From Bacillus zhangzhouensis (lineage in GTDB: Bacteria; Bacillota; Bacilli; Bacillales; Bacillaceae): a stretch of 46,672 nt of DNA. The position numbers were made by a program, and so were the translations under genes. The stretch covers positions 1 through 46,672 of the forward strand of contig NZ_JOTP01000022.1 in assembly GCF_000715205.1 (NCBI RefSeq), in the 5' to 3' direction. The notes under the pieces were generated by a model. It saw only the letters and a list, made by a program, of their open reading frames with translations. It ran no database searches and was not told where the DNA came from. Shown in pieces: positions 12,353-22,592 of the stretch. The stretch's first letter is position 1, and each line of letters starts with the position of its first letter.

Positions 12353-12410
12353 TTATTCACATGTGGATAAGTTAAGTGTTAAAATAGACAAGGTGCAAAG
12401 CTGTGGATAA
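12353..12410. promoter_or_regulatory. DnaA-box cluster upstream of mnmE
   Basis: Three 9-mers lie within 58 bp: TTATTCACA (12353-12361), a perfect TGTGGATAA immediately after it (12362-12370) and another perfect TGTGGATAA (12402-12410). They lie in the 400-bp jag-mnmE gap, which otherwise holds only the jag terminator. The spacing suggests a regulatory or titration site for DnaA outside oriC. In B. subtilis an oriC-proximal DnaA-box cluster is known in, as I recall, the same gap. Confidence 0.8.
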
Positions 12411-12548
12411 TTAGATATTGGATACTTTCGCTTCGCTTTCATTTGTGGTATCTTTAAATTTTGGATTAAGCGTTTTTGATATAGAGATGGACAACGTCCA
12501 TTTAATAGATAAAAGACTGTCTATTAAAGAGAAAGAGGTGAATGAGCG

Positions 12549-13928
12549 GTGGATACAATTGCAGCAATTTCTACACCAATGGGTGAAGGGGCAATTGCGA
12601 TTATTCGTTTAAGTGGGCCTGATGCGGTACAGATTGCTGATCGTATGTATAAGGGGCCTAAGGAGAAAAAACTTGTATCCGTGGATTCCCATACCATCCA
12701 TTATGGTCATATCGTGGATTCTAGTACTGAGCAAGTAATAGAAGAGGTCATGGTGTCGGTATTAAGAGCGCCAAAAACATTTACGAGAGAAGACGTTATT
12801 GAAATCAACTGCCATGGCGGAATTGTGACGGTAAATAAAGTATTGCAGCTTGCTTTAAGAGAAGGAGCAAGATTAGCGGAGCCAGGTGAGTTTACAAAAC
12901 GTGCTTTCTTAAATGGAAGAATCGATCTGTCTCAAGCTGAAGCCGTAATGGACTTGATTCGTGCAAAGACAGACCGTGCGATGAATGTAGCGATCAATCA
13001 AATGGAGGGACGTCTCTCCGGTTTAATTAAACGACTTCGCGGTGAGATATTGGAGACACTCGCCCATGTTGAAGTAAATATAGACTACCCAGAGTATGAC
13101 GATGTCGAAGAAATGACACATCGAGTCTTAGTTGAAAAAGCGACATCTGTGAAAAAGGAAATTGAATCGCTGCTGACGACTTCGCAGCAGGGGAAAATTC
13201 TTCGTGAGGGCTTATCCACTGTGATTATCGGAAGGCCGAATGTTGGGAAGTCTTCCTTGCTGAATAGTCTTGTACAGGAAACAAAGGCGATTGTGACCGA
13301 TATTCCCGGAACAACGAGAGATGTCATTGAGGAGTATGTGAATGTAAGAGGCGTACCTCTTCGTCTAGTAGATACTGCGGGTATACGTGAGACTGAGGAC
13401 ATTGTTGAGCGTATAGGGGTTGAACGATCTAGACAGGTCTTAAAAGAAGCTGACCTGATTTTACTTGTGCTTAATTATAGTGAGGAATTATCAGAAGAAG
13501 ATATTAAGCTTTTTGAGGCTGTCTCCGGTATGGATATCATCGTGATTGTGAATAAGACAGATCTTGAGCCTAAGCTTGATGTAGAAGAGGTCAAGCAGCT
13601 AGCGAAAGATCGTCCGGTGGTCACAACATCATTATTACAAGAAAAGGGGATTGATGAGCTTGAAATGGCGATTCAATCACTATTCTTCACAGGTTCAATT
13701 GAAAGTGGAGATTTAACGTATGTAAGTAACACAAGGCATATTGCGCTCCTTCAGGCAGCAAAACAATCAATTGAGGATGCTCTTGAAGGAATTGAAATGG
13801 GCGTACCGATAGATATTGTTCAAATAGATTTAACACGTTGCTGGGAGCAGCTAGGTGAAATTATTGGGGATGCTGTTCATGAAAGCTTAATTGATCAGTT
13901 GTTCTCTCAATTCTGTTTAGGAAAGTAA
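12549..13928 (+). CDS. mnmE: tRNA modification GTPase MnmE
   Basis: With MnmG this GTPase makes the (carboxymethyl)aminomethyl group on wobble uridine 34 of certain tRNAs. It has 459 aa and starts at GTG behind AGAGGTGA. The N-terminal tetrahydrofolate-binding domain begins [20 protein letters not shown]. Embedded in a helical domain is the G domain, with [23 protein letters not shown] and NKTD. It ends with the conserved FCLGK motif containing the catalytic Cys. The mnmG start follows 17 bp later, and the two are clearly an operon. Confidence 0.97.
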   Translation: MDTIAAISTPMGEGAIAIIRLSGPDAVQIADRMYKGPKEKKLVSVDSHTIHYGHIVDSSTEQVIEEVMVSVLRAPKTFTREDVIEINCHGGIVTVNKVLQLALREGARLAEPGEFTKRAFLNGRIDLSQAEAVMDLIRAKTDRAMNVAINQMEGRLSGLIKRLRGEILETLAHVEVNIDYPEYDDVEEMTHRVLVEKATSVKKEIESLLTTSQQGKILREGLSTVIIGRPNVGKSSLLNSLVQETKAIVTDIPGTTRDVIEEYVNVRGVPLRLVDTAGIRETEDIVERIGVERSRQVLKEADLILLVLNYSEELSEEDIKLFEAVSGMDIIVIVNKTDLEPKLDVEEVKQLAKDRPVVTTSLLQEKGIDELEMAIQSLFFTGSIESGDLTYVSNTRHIALLQAAKQSIEDALEGIEMGVPIDIVQIDLTRCWEQLGEIIGDAVHESLIDQLFSQFCLGK

Positions 13929-13945
13929 AGGGAGGAACATAAGAA

Positions 13946-15832
13946 ATGGGTTATGAAGCTGGCCAATATGACGTCATCGTCGTCGGTGCCGGTCATGCTG
14001 GTGTTGAGGCTGCTCTTGCTTCTGCAAGACAGGGCGCCAAAACACTTGTATTGACTATCAACCTCGATATGGTTGCTTTTATGCCATGTAATCCGTCAGT
14101 AGGTGGTCCCGCAAAAGGGATTGTCGTCAGAGAAATTGATGCACTAGGCGGAGAAATGGCACGAAATATAGATAAGACGCATATTCAAATGCGTATGCTG
14201 AATACTGGGAAGGGACCTGCTGTCCGTGCGTTAAGAGCGCAAGCAGATAAGTTCCAATATCAGCACGAAATGAAAAAAACAATGGAAAATGAACCAAACC
14301 TGACAATGCTACAAGGTATGGTGGATCATTTAATTGTAGAAGATGATGAATGTAAAGGTGTCGTTACACAAACAGGGGCGAATTATCGTGCGAAATCTGT
14401 TGTCTTAACGACTGGTACTTTCTTAAAAGGCCGCATTATTTTAGGGGATCTTTCTTATTCAAGCGGCCCTAATAACCAACAGCCTTCAATTAAATTATCA
14501 GATCATCTAGCAGAATTAGGATTCGATTTGGTTCGTTTTAAAACAGGAACACCCCCTCGAGTGAACAGCCATTCGATTGATTATAGTAAGACAGAAATTC
14601 AACCTGGTGACGATGTACCACGGGCGTTCTCCTATGAAACGGTTGAATATATTACAGACCAATTACCATGCTGGTTAACATACACGAGTTTAGAGACGCA
14701 TCAAATTATTGACGAGAATCTTCACCGTTCTCCAATGTATTCAGGTATGATTAAAGGAACTGGTCCTAGATACTGCCCTTCTATTGAAGATAAGGTCGTT
14801 CGTTTTAATGACAAACCAAGACATCAAATTTTCTTAGAGCCAGAAGGTCGTAATACGCAGGAAGTATATGTGCAAGGTTTGTCTACAAGTCTTCCTGAAG
14901 ATGTACAACAGCGTATGCTTTCAACCATCCCAGGACTTGAAAATGTACAAATGATGCGAGCGGGTTATGCCATCGAGTATGATGCAATTGTGCCTACACA
15001 GCTGTGGCCGACACTTGAGACGAAGAAAATTTCCGGATTATATACAGCCGGCCAAATTAATGGAACGTCGGGTTATGAGGAAGCAGCAGGTCAAGGAATT
15101 ATGGCAGGTATTAATGCAGGAAGAAAAGCATTAGGTAAAGAAGAAGTCATTTTAAGCCGATCTGATGCATATATCGGTGTTCTCATCGATGACCTTATCA
15201 CAAAGGGAACAAATGAACCTTATCGTCTTTTGACATCTCGTGCAGAGTATCGTCTACTCTTACGTCATGACAATGCTGATTTAAGATTAACTGAACTGGG
15301 ATATAACCTTGGATTAATTTCTGAAGAGAGATTCCAAGCGTTCCAGCTGAAAAAAGAAGCCATTGAAGCGGAGAAAAAACGATTATACTCTGTCATCATT
15401 AAACCTACAGCAGAGACACAAGAATTTATTCGTTCGCTTGGTGGAAGTGAGTTGAAGGACGGCATTCGTGCAAGTGATTTGATGAAGCGTCCAGAAATGA
15501 ACTATGAATCTGTTGTGCAATTAGCTCCTGCTGAAACACCACTTCCTTCTGATGTGTGTGAGCAGGTAGAGATTCAAATTAAATACGAAGGTTATATTGA
15601 AAAGTCGCTCCAACAAGTTGAAAAGCTGAAAAAGATGGAGAACAAAAAGATTCCGGATCGAATCGATTATGATGCCATCAAAGGGATTGCAACTGAAGCG
15701 AAACAAAAGCTAAAAGAAGTCCGACCGCTTTCTGTTGCACAGGCTTCTCGTATTTCTGGCGTTAACCCTGCTGATATTTCTATCCTTTTAGTGTATTTGG
15801 AGCAGGGACGTATTGCGAAGATAGCAGAGTAG
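13946..15832 (+). CDS. mnmG: tRNA uridine-34 modification enzyme MnmG (GidA)
   Basis: This FAD-dependent partner of MnmE acts on tRNA wobble uridines. It has 628 aa, the usual length. The dinucleotide-binding motif is [14 protein letters not shown] near residue 12, the conserved [14 protein letters not shown] follows, and [21 protein letters not shown] lies near residue 370. The C-terminal helical domain, which contacts MnmE and tRNA, closes the protein. It starts ATG behind GGGAGGA, and rsmG follows 13 bp after its stop. Confidence 0.97.
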   Translation: MGYEAGQYDVIVVGAGHAGVEAALASARQGAKTLVLTINLDMVAFMPCNPSVGGPAKGIVVREIDALGGEMARNIDKTHIQMRMLNTGKGPAVRALRAQADKFQYQHEMKKTMENEPNLTMLQGMVDHLIVEDDECKGVVTQTGANYRAKSVVLTTGTFLKGRIILGDLSYSSGPNNQQPSIKLSDHLAELGFDLVRFKTGTPPRVNSHSIDYSKTEIQPGDDVPRAFSYETVEYITDQLPCWLTYTSLETHQIIDENLHRSPMYSGMIKGTGPRYCPSIEDKVVRFNDKPRHQIFLEPEGRNTQEVYVQGLSTSLPEDVQQRMLSTIPGLENVQMMRAGYAIEYDAIVPTQLWPTLETKKISGLYTAGQINGTSGYEEAAGQGIMAGINAGRKALGKEEVILSRSDAYIGVLIDDLITKGTNEPYRLLTSRAEYRLLLRHDNADLRLTELGYNLGLISEERFQAFQLKKEAIEAEKKRLYSVIIKPTAETQEFIRSLGGSELKDGIRASDLMKRPEMNYESVVQLAPAETPLPSDVCEQVEIQIKYEGYIEKSLQQVEKLKKMENKKIPDRIDYDAIKGIATEAKQKLKEVRPLSVAQASRISGVNPADISILLVYLEQGRIAKIAE

Positions 15833-15845
15833 AAAGGATGTCGGC

Positions 15846-16565
15846 ATGAACATTGATCAATTTAAAGCAGCACTAGAGGAGAAAGGGATCACTCTTTCTC
15901 CTGTGCAGCTTGAACAATTTGAAACTTACTTCCGCATGCTTGTAGAATGGAACGAGAAGATGAATTTAACGTCCATTACAGAAAAGGAAGAAGTATATTT
16001 AAAGCATTTTTATGATTCGATATCAGCAGCATTTTTTATTGATTTTCACAATGTGACAACGATTTGTGATATTGGAGCTGGTGCTGGTTTTCCAAGCATT
16101 CCTCTTAAAATTTGTTTCCCTCATCTACATGTGACCATTGTAGATTCTCTCCAGAAACGAATTACGTTTCTCAATGAGTTAGCAAAAGGGTTAAACTTAC
16201 AAGATACTACTTTTTATCATGATCGTGCGGAGACCTTTGGCCAACGTAAGGAACAGCGTGAAAGCTATGATCTTGTCACTGCTAGAGCAGTTGCGCGTTT
16301 ATCCGTCTTGAGCGAACTATGTCTGCCTCTTGTGAAAAAGCAAGGATTGTTTGTTGCGTTAAAAGCGTCTGCAGCTGATGAAGAAATGCAAGCAGGCAAA
16401 AAAGCCGTCACTGTCCTCGGAGGAGAGGTTGTTGAAAAGCATTCCTTTGTTCTTCCTTTAGAAGAAAGCGAACGGAACATCATTGTCATTGAAAAGAAAA
16501 AACAAACACCAAAAAAATATCCTAGAAAACCAGGAACACCTAATAAATCACCAATAGAAGGTTGA
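15846..16565 (+). CDS. rsmG: 16S rRNA (guanine-527-N7) methyltransferase RsmG
   Basis: This SAM-dependent enzyme (GidB) methylates N7 of G527 in 16S rRNA; loss gives low-level streptomycin resistance. It has 239 aa, and the SAM-binding motif [17 protein letters not shown] lies around residues 75-91. The MNLTSI and TARAVARL motifs of the family are present. It ends in a basic Pro/Lys tail. It is the third gene of the mnmE-mnmG-rsmG operon and is followed by noc after 105 bp. Confidence 0.96.
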   Translation: MNIDQFKAALEEKGITLSPVQLEQFETYFRMLVEWNEKMNLTSITEKEEVYLKHFYDSISAAFFIDFHNVTTICDIGAGAGFPSIPLKICFPHLHVTIVDSLQKRITFLNELAKGLNLQDTTFYHDRAETFGQRKEQRESYDLVTARAVARLSVLSELCLPLVKKQGLFVALKASAADEEMQAGKKAVTVLGGEVVEKHSFVLPLEESERNIIVIEKKKQTPKKYPRKPGTPNKSPIEG

Positions 16566-16670
16566 TCATGTAAAAGGTCGGTTTTTCTTCAATATTTATG
16601 ATTTTACAGAAGGAAAAAACATGAGAAAATAGAATTATAAAAAGGTAGTTTTTAAAGGTGGTGTAGGTTC

Positions 16671-17546
16671 ATGAAGCATTCACTCTCACGCTTCTTCGGG
16701 CTTGGTGACAAAGAACATCCTGAGCGTGAAACCGAAATAGAGGAAGAGATTGCTGAGCATGATACATTAAAGGAAGAGATACAGGAGCTCCCGGTCGACA
16801 CAATTATGCCTAACCGTTTTCAGCCACGCACCATTTTTTCAGAAGAAAAGATACAAGAGCTGGCCACGACTATTCATACCCATGGCATTATCCAACCTAT
16901 TGTTGTCAGACCAACAGAAGAAGAAGGAAAATATGAACTGATCGCCGGCGAAAGACGTTGGAGAGCGGTACAAACTCTTCAATGGGAGAAGATCCCCGCT
17001 ATTATAAAAGATTTTACTGATACGGAAACGGCATCTGTGGCATTGATTGAAAATTTGCAAAGGGAAGAGCTGTCTGCTATTGAAGAGGCTCATGCTTATG
17101 CACGTCTTTTAGAGCTCCATGATTTAACGCAAGAGGCGCTTGCTCAGCGTTTAGGCAAGGGACAATCAACTGTTGCCAACAAATTAAGACTTTTAAAGTT
17201 GCCTGAAGAGGTACAGCAGGCCATTTTGGAGAAAAAAATCTCTGAGAGGCATGCACGTTCACTTGTACCCCTAAAGCTTCCAGAATTACAAATCGCGCTA
17301 TTGCAGGAAATCATCGAAAAGCAGCTGAATGTGAAACAGACTGAAGAGCGTGTAGTGAAGATGCTTGAACAAAAAACAGATCGCAAACCGAAGCCAAAAC
17401 GTAAGGCATTTAGTCGAGATACACGAATTGCGATGAATACCATTCGCCAGTCTCTCCACATGGTAGAAGACAGCGGACTTAAAATAAATACCGAGGAAGA
17501 AGAATTTGAGGAATACATCCAATTAACGATTCGAATTCCTAAATAG
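16671..17546 (+). CDS. noc: Nucleoid occlusion protein Noc
   Basis: This ParB-family CTPase binds Noc sites around the chromosome and blocks FtsZ assembly over the nucleoid. It has 291 aa. The N-terminal [12 protein letters not shown] is the short amphipathic membrane-targeting helix. The CTP-binding motif GERRWRA, the [14 protein letters not shown] segment and the helix-turn-helix [20 protein letters not shown] follow. The C-terminal dimerisation domain ends [10 protein letters not shown]. It is paralogous to Spo0J further downstream. Slightly longer than B. subtilis Noc because of extra Glu-rich residues near position 20. Confidence 0.95.
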   Translation: MKHSLSRFFGLGDKEHPERETEIEEEIAEHDTLKEEIQELPVDTIMPNRFQPRTIFSEEKIQELATTIHTHGIIQPIVVRPTEEEGKYELIAGERRWRAVQTLQWEKIPAIIKDFTDTETASVALIENLQREELSAIEEAHAYARLLELHDLTQEALAQRLGKGQSTVANKLRLLKLPEEVQQAILEKKISERHARSLVPLKLPELQIALLQEIIEKQLNVKQTEERVVKMLEQKTDRKPKPKRKAFSRDTRIAMNTIRQSLHMVEDSGLKINTEEEEFEEYIQLTIRIPK

Positions 17547-17548
17547 AG

Positions 17549-17583
17549 AAAAGCTGATGAGATCCACTCGTCAGCTTTTTTTG
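17549..17583 (+). terminator. noc terminator
   Basis: A 12-13-bp stem (AAAGCTGATGAG with CTCGTCAGCTTT, one mismatch as T-G) with a 5-nt loop and a long T run lies three bases after the noc stop. Confidence 0.9.
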
Positions 17584-17675
17584 TCTGCCTTTCTTCAAAG
17601 TTCATAACATTTACTTATTATTGATTAATTGGTAAAATATGATTCTCATAGTAGAAAGGAGGTGACATCTATTCA

Positions 17676-18509
17676 ATGAATATGAAAAAGACAATTTTTG
17701 CTATTATCTGTTATTTACTATTCTCTCTTTCTCTTTTTTCAAATGAAACGACTATATTCGCTGTGAATACGCCACCGAGCCAAGAGGTTCATGATTCAGA
17801 AGAAACAATTACGAAGGAAGAACTGAACGTCCTGAAGGAACAAGGCGTGGTTTCTAAAGAGGTAACAGTTCAACAATTAAATCAAGAGCATGAGTCTCAG
17901 GACGATACGATTGACTTGATCACAGCTGATGATGACTTGAAGAACTATGGCTTACGACAAAACAAGCAGGATGAGATGGTGACTGATGAAAAGCCGCATA
18001 CCATTCGCCACCTTTTAGGAAAGCCGTATCCCGGTACCAATATTATGCCTAAAAAAGGGGATATATTGGTGACAAGCACTGGTGCTTTGAATGGTTTAAT
18101 TGGTCATGCAGGTATCGTCATTAACGAGAAAAGCTATGCCTCCATTCCAGGGTTTCGACAGCACCCAAATATCGATTCCATTCATAGCTGGTTTCGCTAT
18201 AGTGCCAACACAAAGGTGATTCGGATCAACCACGAAGAAAAGGCGGATCTTGCAGGAGAATGGGCACACGATTACGTGAAAGACCATCCGAAGGCTCGAT
18301 ACTCCATCACAATGTCGATCCAATCATTGGACCCCACATACTGTTCAAAGATTGTGTGGCAGGCCTACGCTAAAACAGGTGACGCTGTGGGACATGCGAC
18401 ATTTACCATTAAGGCACCCTATGGATTTTTGAAAAAGAAAAGCTATAAAACAGTGACCCCTAAGGTCATTGTGAGCGAAGGCCGCAAAATTGGCGGATTA
18501 AACTTTTGA
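17676..18509 (+). CDS. Secreted papain-like (YiiX/NlpC-P60-type) protein
   Basis: A 277-aa protein with an N-terminal signal peptide (MNMKKTIFAIICYLLFSLSLF, cleavage near residue 29) and an acidic, probably flexible segment to about residue 115. A papain-like domain follows. It has GDILVTSTG, then His144 in LIGHAGIV, then Cys223 in TYCSKIVWQAY. This His-before-Cys order is that of circularly permuted NlpC/P60 enzymes such as YiiX and YycO, which act on cell-wall peptides or lipids. The substrate is unknown. It has its own terminator and sits between noc and soj, which are neighbours in B. subtilis. The AGGAGG box lies 13 bases before the ATG, an unusually long spacing. Confidence 0.75.
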   Translation: MNMKKTIFAIICYLLFSLSLFSNETTIFAVNTPPSQEVHDSEETITKEELNVLKEQGVVSKEVTVQQLNQEHESQDDTIDLITADDDLKNYGLRQNKQDEMVTDEKPHTIRHLLGKPYPGTNIMPKKGDILVTSTGALNGLIGHAGIVINEKSYASIPGFRQHPNIDSIHSWFRYSANTKVIRINHEEKADLAGEWAHDYVKDHPKARYSITMSIQSLDPTYCSKIVWQAYAKTGDAVGHATFTIKAPYGFLKKKSYKTVTPKVIVSEGRKIGGLNF

Positions 18510-18515
18510 TATGTG

Positions 18516-18547
18516 CCCTCACTTTTATTAAAGTGGGGGATTTTTTT
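18516..18547 (+). terminator. Terminator after the papain-like gene
   Basis: A 10-bp stem (CCCTCACTTT with AAAGTGGGGG, one G-T pair), a 4-nt loop and a tail of seven T, seven bases after the stop. Confidence 0.9.
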
Positions 18548-18752
18548 ATTTCTCAGTATATCGATATTCAACAAAAAGATATACTAATATATTTTTATGT
18601 GTGTTTTTATTCATTTAATCATGTACGAAAATAGACATTCGTCGACGAATTTATAATGGAGAAACAAAAAAAGCAAACGTTTCATACTTTTTTTGATAGA
18701 ATAGAAAGTAAGAATGAATGAGAAACTTGTTAAGTTGAAAGTGGGTGACATC

Positions 18753-19514
18753 GTGGGAAAAATCATAGCGATTACCAACCAGAAGGGCGGCGTCGGGAAG
18801 ACGACAACTTCTGTTAATTTGAGTGCGTGTTTAGCATACATAGGAAAAAGAGTGTTGCTAGTTGATATTGATCCGCAGGGCAATGCCACGAGTGGTATTG
18901 GGATTGAGAAGGCCGACGTAGAGAAGTGTGTGTACGATATTTTAGTTGACGATGCAGATGTACTTGATGTGATTAAGACGACAGAGGTCGAAAATCTTGA
19001 TGTCATTCCTGCGACGATACAGCTTGCAGGTGCGGAAATTGAGCTTGTGCCTACGATCTCACGTGAAGTGAGGCTGAAGAGAGCACTTGAATCTGTTAAG
19101 CAAAATTACGATTACATGATTATTGACTGCCCGCCATCACTTGGATTACTGACGATTAATGCGTTAACTGCATCCGATTCCGTTTTAATACCGGTTCAGT
19201 GTGAATATTATGCGCTTGAAGGATTGAGTCAATTGTTAAATACAGTTCGTCTCGTGCAGAAACATTTAAATACCGATCTTGCCATTGAAGGTGTCTTACT
19301 GACGATGCTTGATGCACGAACAAATCTTGGGATTCAGGTCATCGAAGAAGTGAAGAAGTACTTTAGAGATAAAGTCTATCAGACCGTGATTCCGAGAAAT
19401 GTGAGACTCAGCGAAGCGCCTAGTCATGGAAAGCCTATTATCTTGTATGATCCACGTTCAAGAGGTGCAGATGTCTATTTAGACTTAGCAAAGGAAGTGG
19501 ATACGAATGGCTAA
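18753..19514 (+). CDS. soj: Chromosome partitioning ATPase Soj (ParA)
   Basis: This Walker-type ATPase acts with Spo0J in origin segregation and regulates DnaA. It has 253 aa, the B. subtilis length. The deviant Walker A is KGGVGKTT near residue 11, with the signature Lys at the start; DPQGNATSG and IIDCPPSLG follow. The GTG start at 18753 is supported by AAGTGGGTGA just upstream. An ATG at 18714 in the same frame is rejected because it lacks a good ribosome-binding site and adds residues absent from the family. It overlaps spo0J by 8 bp. Confidence 0.97.
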   Translation: MGKIIAITNQKGGVGKTTTSVNLSACLAYIGKRVLLVDIDPQGNATSGIGIEKADVEKCVYDILVDDADVLDVIKTTEVENLDVIPATIQLAGAEIELVPTISREVRLKRALESVKQNYDYMIIDCPPSLGLLTINALTASDSVLIPVQCEYYALEGLSQLLNTVRLVQKHLNTDLAIEGVLLTMLDARTNLGIQVIEEVKKYFRDKVYQTVIPRNVRLSEAPSHGKPIILYDPRSRGADVYLDLAKEVDTNG

Positions 19515-20361
19515 AGGTCTTGGAAAGGGTATTAATGCACTATTTAACAACGTAGATGCAAATGAAGAAACTGTCGAAGAAATCAAAATTAAGGATCTGC
19601 GTCCGAACCCGTATCAGCCAAGAAAAATGTTCGATGAAGAGGCATTGTCCGATCTCAAAGAGTCGATTCAGCAGCACGGTGTTTTACAGCCGATTATTGT
19701 GCGGAAATCGATTAAAGGATATGACATTGTAGCAGGTGAGCGCCGATTCCGAGCAGCGCAACAAGCTGGTTTAATAACGATTCCTGCGATCGTCAGAGAA
19801 TTTTCAGAAACGCTGATGAGAGAGATCGCTCTTTTAGAAAACTTACAGCGTGAGGATTTATCTCCATTAGAGGAAGCGGAAGCCTATGCTTCCTTGCTAG
19901 ATCACTTAAGTGTGACTCAAGAGGAATTAGCGAAGCGATTAGGTAAGAGCAGACCACATATTGCGAACCATCTTCGTCTTTTGACATTACCAGATGAAGT
20001 ACAAGAGTTAATTGCCAATGGAACGTTATCAATGGGACATGGACGTACGCTGCTTAGTTTGAAAAACAAAAAGAAGCTGGCTCCATTGGTAAAGAAAATC
20101 GTGGATGAGGGTTTAAATGTACGTCAGGTTGAGAAACTTGTTCAGCAATTAAACGAAAATGTTCCACGTGAAACAAAGAAAAAAGAAGCACCAAAGGATC
20201 GAATATTGAAAGAAAGAGAGTCTTTCTTACAAAATTACTTTGGTACTCCAGTGACGATCAAGAAACAGAAGAAAAAAGGGAAAATTGAGATTGAATTTCT
20301 CTCAAACGAAGATTTAGAAAGAATTCTTGAATTGCTTTCTGCGAGAGAATCCTCAGAGTGA
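19507..20361 (+). CDS. spo0J: Chromosome partitioning protein Spo0J (ParB)
   Basis: This CTP-dependent DNA clamp loads at parS, spreads and recruits SMC condensin. It also controls Soj. It has 284 aa. The first residues [13 protein letters not shown] form the Soj-activating N-terminus. CTP-binding [24 protein letters not shown] and the helix-turn-helix [20 protein letters not shown] follow, and then a basic linker and dimerisation domain. It contains its own parS site within codons near residue 220. Its start lies inside the end of soj. Confidence 0.97.
   Translation: MAKGLGKGINALFNNVDANEETVEEIKIKDLRPNPYQPRKMFDEEALSDLKESIQQHGVLQPIIVRKSIKGYDIVAGERRFRAAQQAGLITIPAIVREFSETLMREIALLENLQREDLSPLEEAEAYASLLDHLSVTQEELAKRLGKSRPHIANHLRLLTLPDEVQELIANGTLSMGHGRTLLSLKNKKKLAPLVKKIVDEGLNVRQVEKLVQQLNENVPRETKKKEAPKDRILKERESFLQNYFGTPVTIKKQKKKGKIEIEFLSNEDLERILELLSARESSE
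20160..20175. promoter_or_regulatory. parS site (perfect) within spo0J
   Basis: TGTTCCACGTGAAACA matches the 16-bp parS consensus (TGTTNCACGTGAAACA) at every position. It lies inside the 3' part of spo0J, as in B. subtilis. Spo0J should nucleate here. Confidence 0.97.
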
Positions 20362-20389
20362 CCATCTTGATACGAGATGGTCTTTTTTA
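20360..20389 (+). terminator. spo0J / yyaC convergent terminator
   Basis: An 8-bp stem GACCATCT / AGATGGTC with a 7-nt loop and six T overlaps the spo0J stop. It lies between the converging spo0J and yyaC genes. Confidence 0.85.
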
Positions 20390-21013
20390 TATTCTCCCAG
20401 TGATATTTTGAATAGGGGTGAAGAGAGATCGACTTTTTTCTCTCGTCCAATCCATTTGATCAATGTGAGATAGACTTTCAGAAAGTGTATTGGCCATAGA
20501 CATGACAAGGTGAAGACGTGTATTTTGTAGAACGAAGTATTCCATAAAACCGCTCACGTTGACGATTCCATTGATATGAATATCTCCTACCTCTGGCAGC
20601 TCCTTTTGCACACCTGCCCCAGGCTTTAACGGCCCATCTCCAATCTGAAAGGAACCTACACTTTTCACTCTTCCTAAACAAGCATCAACAGCTACAATAA
20701 ACGGATGTTTATGAGCTTGTTCAATTTCAGCGAGCTTTTCTTTTAAATTGACCGCATGAACTGGGTCAGAGAGCGTTCCGTATACATGAAGCTTTTTCAA
20801 ATCCAGACCTGAAAGTTTTGTGCCAACAAGTGGACCTAGAGAGTCGCCAGTTGAGCGGTCTGTTCCAATACAAACGATGGCAACGGGTCTTTTTCCTGCT
20901 TTCTGAAGATGCGAGAATAAAATACTTTTAAGCTGTTGAATGGCATTTGTATCCGTATGGGACACGTATTCTTTCACCCTATTTCTTAAAAAAAGACCGT
21001 TCTTGCTATTCAT
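20387..21013 (-). CDS. yyaC: Sporulation protein YyaC
   Basis: A 208-aa member of the YyaC/DUF1256 family, related in fold to hydrogenase-maturation and GPR-type spore proteases. The conserved stretches IVCIGTDRSTGDSLGPLVG, AVDACLGR and GPLKPGAGVQKELPEVGD are visible. In B. subtilis the gene is forespore-expressed under sigma-F; I could not place a good sigma-F promoter here. The start MNSK at 21013 follows AAGGAAGTGAG, whereas the open frame extends 16 codons further. The activity is not firmly established for this family. Confidence 0.88.
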   Translation of the reverse strand: MNSKNGLFLRNRVKEYVSHTDTNAIQQLKSILFSHLQKAGKRPVAIVCIGTDRSTGDSLGPLVGTKLSGLDLKKLHVYGTLSDPVHAVNLKEKLAEIEQAHKHPFIVAVDACLGRVKSVGSFQIGDGPLKPGAGVQKELPEVGDIHINGIVNVSGFMEYFVLQNTRLHLVMSMANTLSESLSHIDQMDWTREKSRSLFTPIQNITGRI

Positions 21014-21091
21014 AGGTCTCACTTCCTTGTCATAGTAGTTAGTAACAGTATACGGAAACAAGCTTAATTCTATACCTATGAGGTGATGATT

Positions 21092-22141
21092 GTGTGGAAG
21101 GCTGGTTCAAGGTGGACGCTTTTAATTTTAGGAAGCTTAATAGGAGCGGGATATGCTTCTGGTCAAGAAATTTGGCAGTTTTTTGGCCTTGATAGTGGAC
21201 TAGCCATTCTTCTGTTTACATTGATGTTTATGCTGTCTACCTATGTGGTGTTAAAAATTAGTTATGAGGTACGTGCCGATCACTTTGTGCCAGTGTTAGA
21301 GCGGCTTGTAGGACCATGGCTGGCTAAAGTATATGACATTTTAATCGTTCTATATTTATTCACGACAACTACGGTCATGATTGCCGGTGGCGGGGTTACA
21401 CTTGAGATGTATCATGTACCATTTTGGATTGGCATCGGTGCGTTTTGTTTTTTTTCATTTATGATTTTTTTCTGGGATGTGAAAGGGCTCTTATCGGTGA
21501 ATGCTTTCATTATACCAATTTTGGTGGTGGGGCTCATCTATGCGTTTGTTTTTTATTATATGAATCATGATCATATGTGGAGGATTGATTTTGGGCAGCA
21601 GTACAATTGGCCAGCCAGTATTGTTTTTGCCTCTTTGAATATATTATCTGTTGTTGCGGTGCTGTCTTCGGTTGGGAAAGAAATGAAGGGGCTCGGAGAA
21701 GCCAAGGTGGCCAGCATATTAAGTGGTCTGATTTTTGGTGTGATCTCTTATGTGTACAACGAAATACTGGTTGATATTTCTGGAAGTCTTTCAGCAGAGG
21801 GAATTCCTTTGTTTACAGTATTAGAAGGGGCGCCGACGTCATTGTTTGTGTTTATGACAGTCGTCCTTTGTCTAGCGATTTATACGACGACAGCCGCAGG
21901 TTTATTTGGTTTATCCAGCCGGATGCTCTCTGTTGTACGAATGCCTCGCTGGTTGATTGTGTTTGTTATGCTTCTTTTGATGGCGCCCTTAACATCTCTT
22001 GGATTTGCCGATTTGATTGCTTTCTTGTATCCGATTTATAGTTTGTTGAATCTTTATTTACTCGTCTGTTTAATGCTATATCCGATTTTAAGCAAAAAGA
22101 TATTTTTTCAGTCTAAAAATTATATTGATAAAATAAAATAA
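21092..22141 (+). CDS. yyaD: YkvI/YyaD-family membrane transporter
   Basis: An integral membrane protein of about 349 aa with roughly ten hydrophobic segments. The first has GSLIGAGYASGQEIWQFFG, the glycine-rich, GAGF/YASG-type motif of YkvI and other LeuT-fold transporters. The gene follows spo0J-yyaC in the place occupied by yyaD in B. subtilis, so the symbol is given from synteny and family. The most likely start is GTG at 21092, six bases after AGGTGAT; GTG at 21083 and ATG at 21086 overlap that ribosome-binding site. The substrate is unknown. A long bidirectional hairpin follows. Confidence 0.7.
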   Translation: MWKAGSRWTLLILGSLIGAGYASGQEIWQFFGLDSGLAILLFTLMFMLSTYVVLKISYEVRADHFVPVLERLVGPWLAKVYDILIVLYLFTTTTVMIAGGGVTLEMYHVPFWIGIGAFCFFSFMIFFWDVKGLLSVNAFIIPILVVGLIYAFVFYYMNHDHMWRIDFGQQYNWPASIVFASLNILSVVAVLSSVGKEMKGLGEAKVASILSGLIFGVISYVYNEILVDISGSLSAEGIPLFTVLEGAPTSLFVFMTVVLCLAIYTTTAAGLFGLSSRMLSVVRMPRWLIVFVMLLLMAPLTSLGFADLIAFLYPIYSLLNLYLLVCLMLYPILSKKIFFQSKNYIDKIK

Positions 22142-22172
22142 GCGCCTCTCTTGGCAAGAGAAGCGCTTATTT
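22137..22172. terminator. Bidirectional terminator yyaD / 22167 gene
   Basis: A nearly perfect 16-bp stem (AATAAGCGC...TCTCTT with AAGAGA...GCGCTTATT, one mismatch) with a GGC loop overlaps the stop codons of the converging genes and has T runs on both sides. Confidence 0.9.
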
Positions 22173-22577
22173 TATCCGAATTGAATCGATGGCGTCTTTG
22201 ATGTCGTCATATACAGGCATTTGCTGAAGACGCTGAATGCGTTCCTCTAATTCTGAGATGGCTTGTCCTTTTAAATGCTGGGATAAATGCTGTTTGACAA
22301 TGGTTGTCTGGTTCAACATGTCTTCTGTTTTGGACAGTTGATACTCCAAGTGTACGCGAGTGTTTGCTAATTCGTCATGAAGCCGCAATTTCAGCAGTCG
22401 CTTTAGATCCTTTCGCTGTCCTTCTCTGCGTATAGCCTGAATGGCGGCGATTTCTTCAGGAGATTGCGATTGTGTATGAGGTGCAGATTGATTTTCGAAT
22501 ACAGACATGGAGCGGCGAGCGCTCACATTTTGCAAGAAACGCTGGGCGTCACTAGGAGGTTTATTTTGATTGATCAT
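22167..22577 (-). CDS. Small helical protein of unknown function
   Basis: I do not recognise this 136-aa protein. Residues 1-40 are polar and Gln/Ser/Pro-rich. From about residue 40 the sequence is charged and helical (EEIAAIQAIRREGQRKDLKRLLKLRLHDEL, with later EYQLSKTEDMLNQ and ELEERIQRLQQM), so a coiled coil is likely. There is no signal peptide or membrane segment. It lies 15 bp after the lipase-like gene on the same strand and ends at a shared terminator, so the two are an operon and may form a complex. Its start ATG follows AAGGAGTCGCCAA. Confidence 0.7.
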   Translation of the reverse strand: MINQNKPPSDAQRFLQNVSARRSMSVFENQSAPHTQSQSPEEIAAIQAIRREGQRKDLKRLLKLRLHDELANTRVHLEYQLSKTEDMLNQTTIVKQHLSQHLKGQAISELEERIQRLQQMPVYDDIKDAIDSIRIK

Positions 22578-22592
22578 TTGGCGACTCCTTTC

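Noticed and set aside
12418..12612. A 64-aa open frame overlapping the start of mnmE
   Set aside because: It has no ribosome-binding site, starts between DnaA boxes and overlaps mnmE in another frame; the translated sequence has no protein-like pattern.
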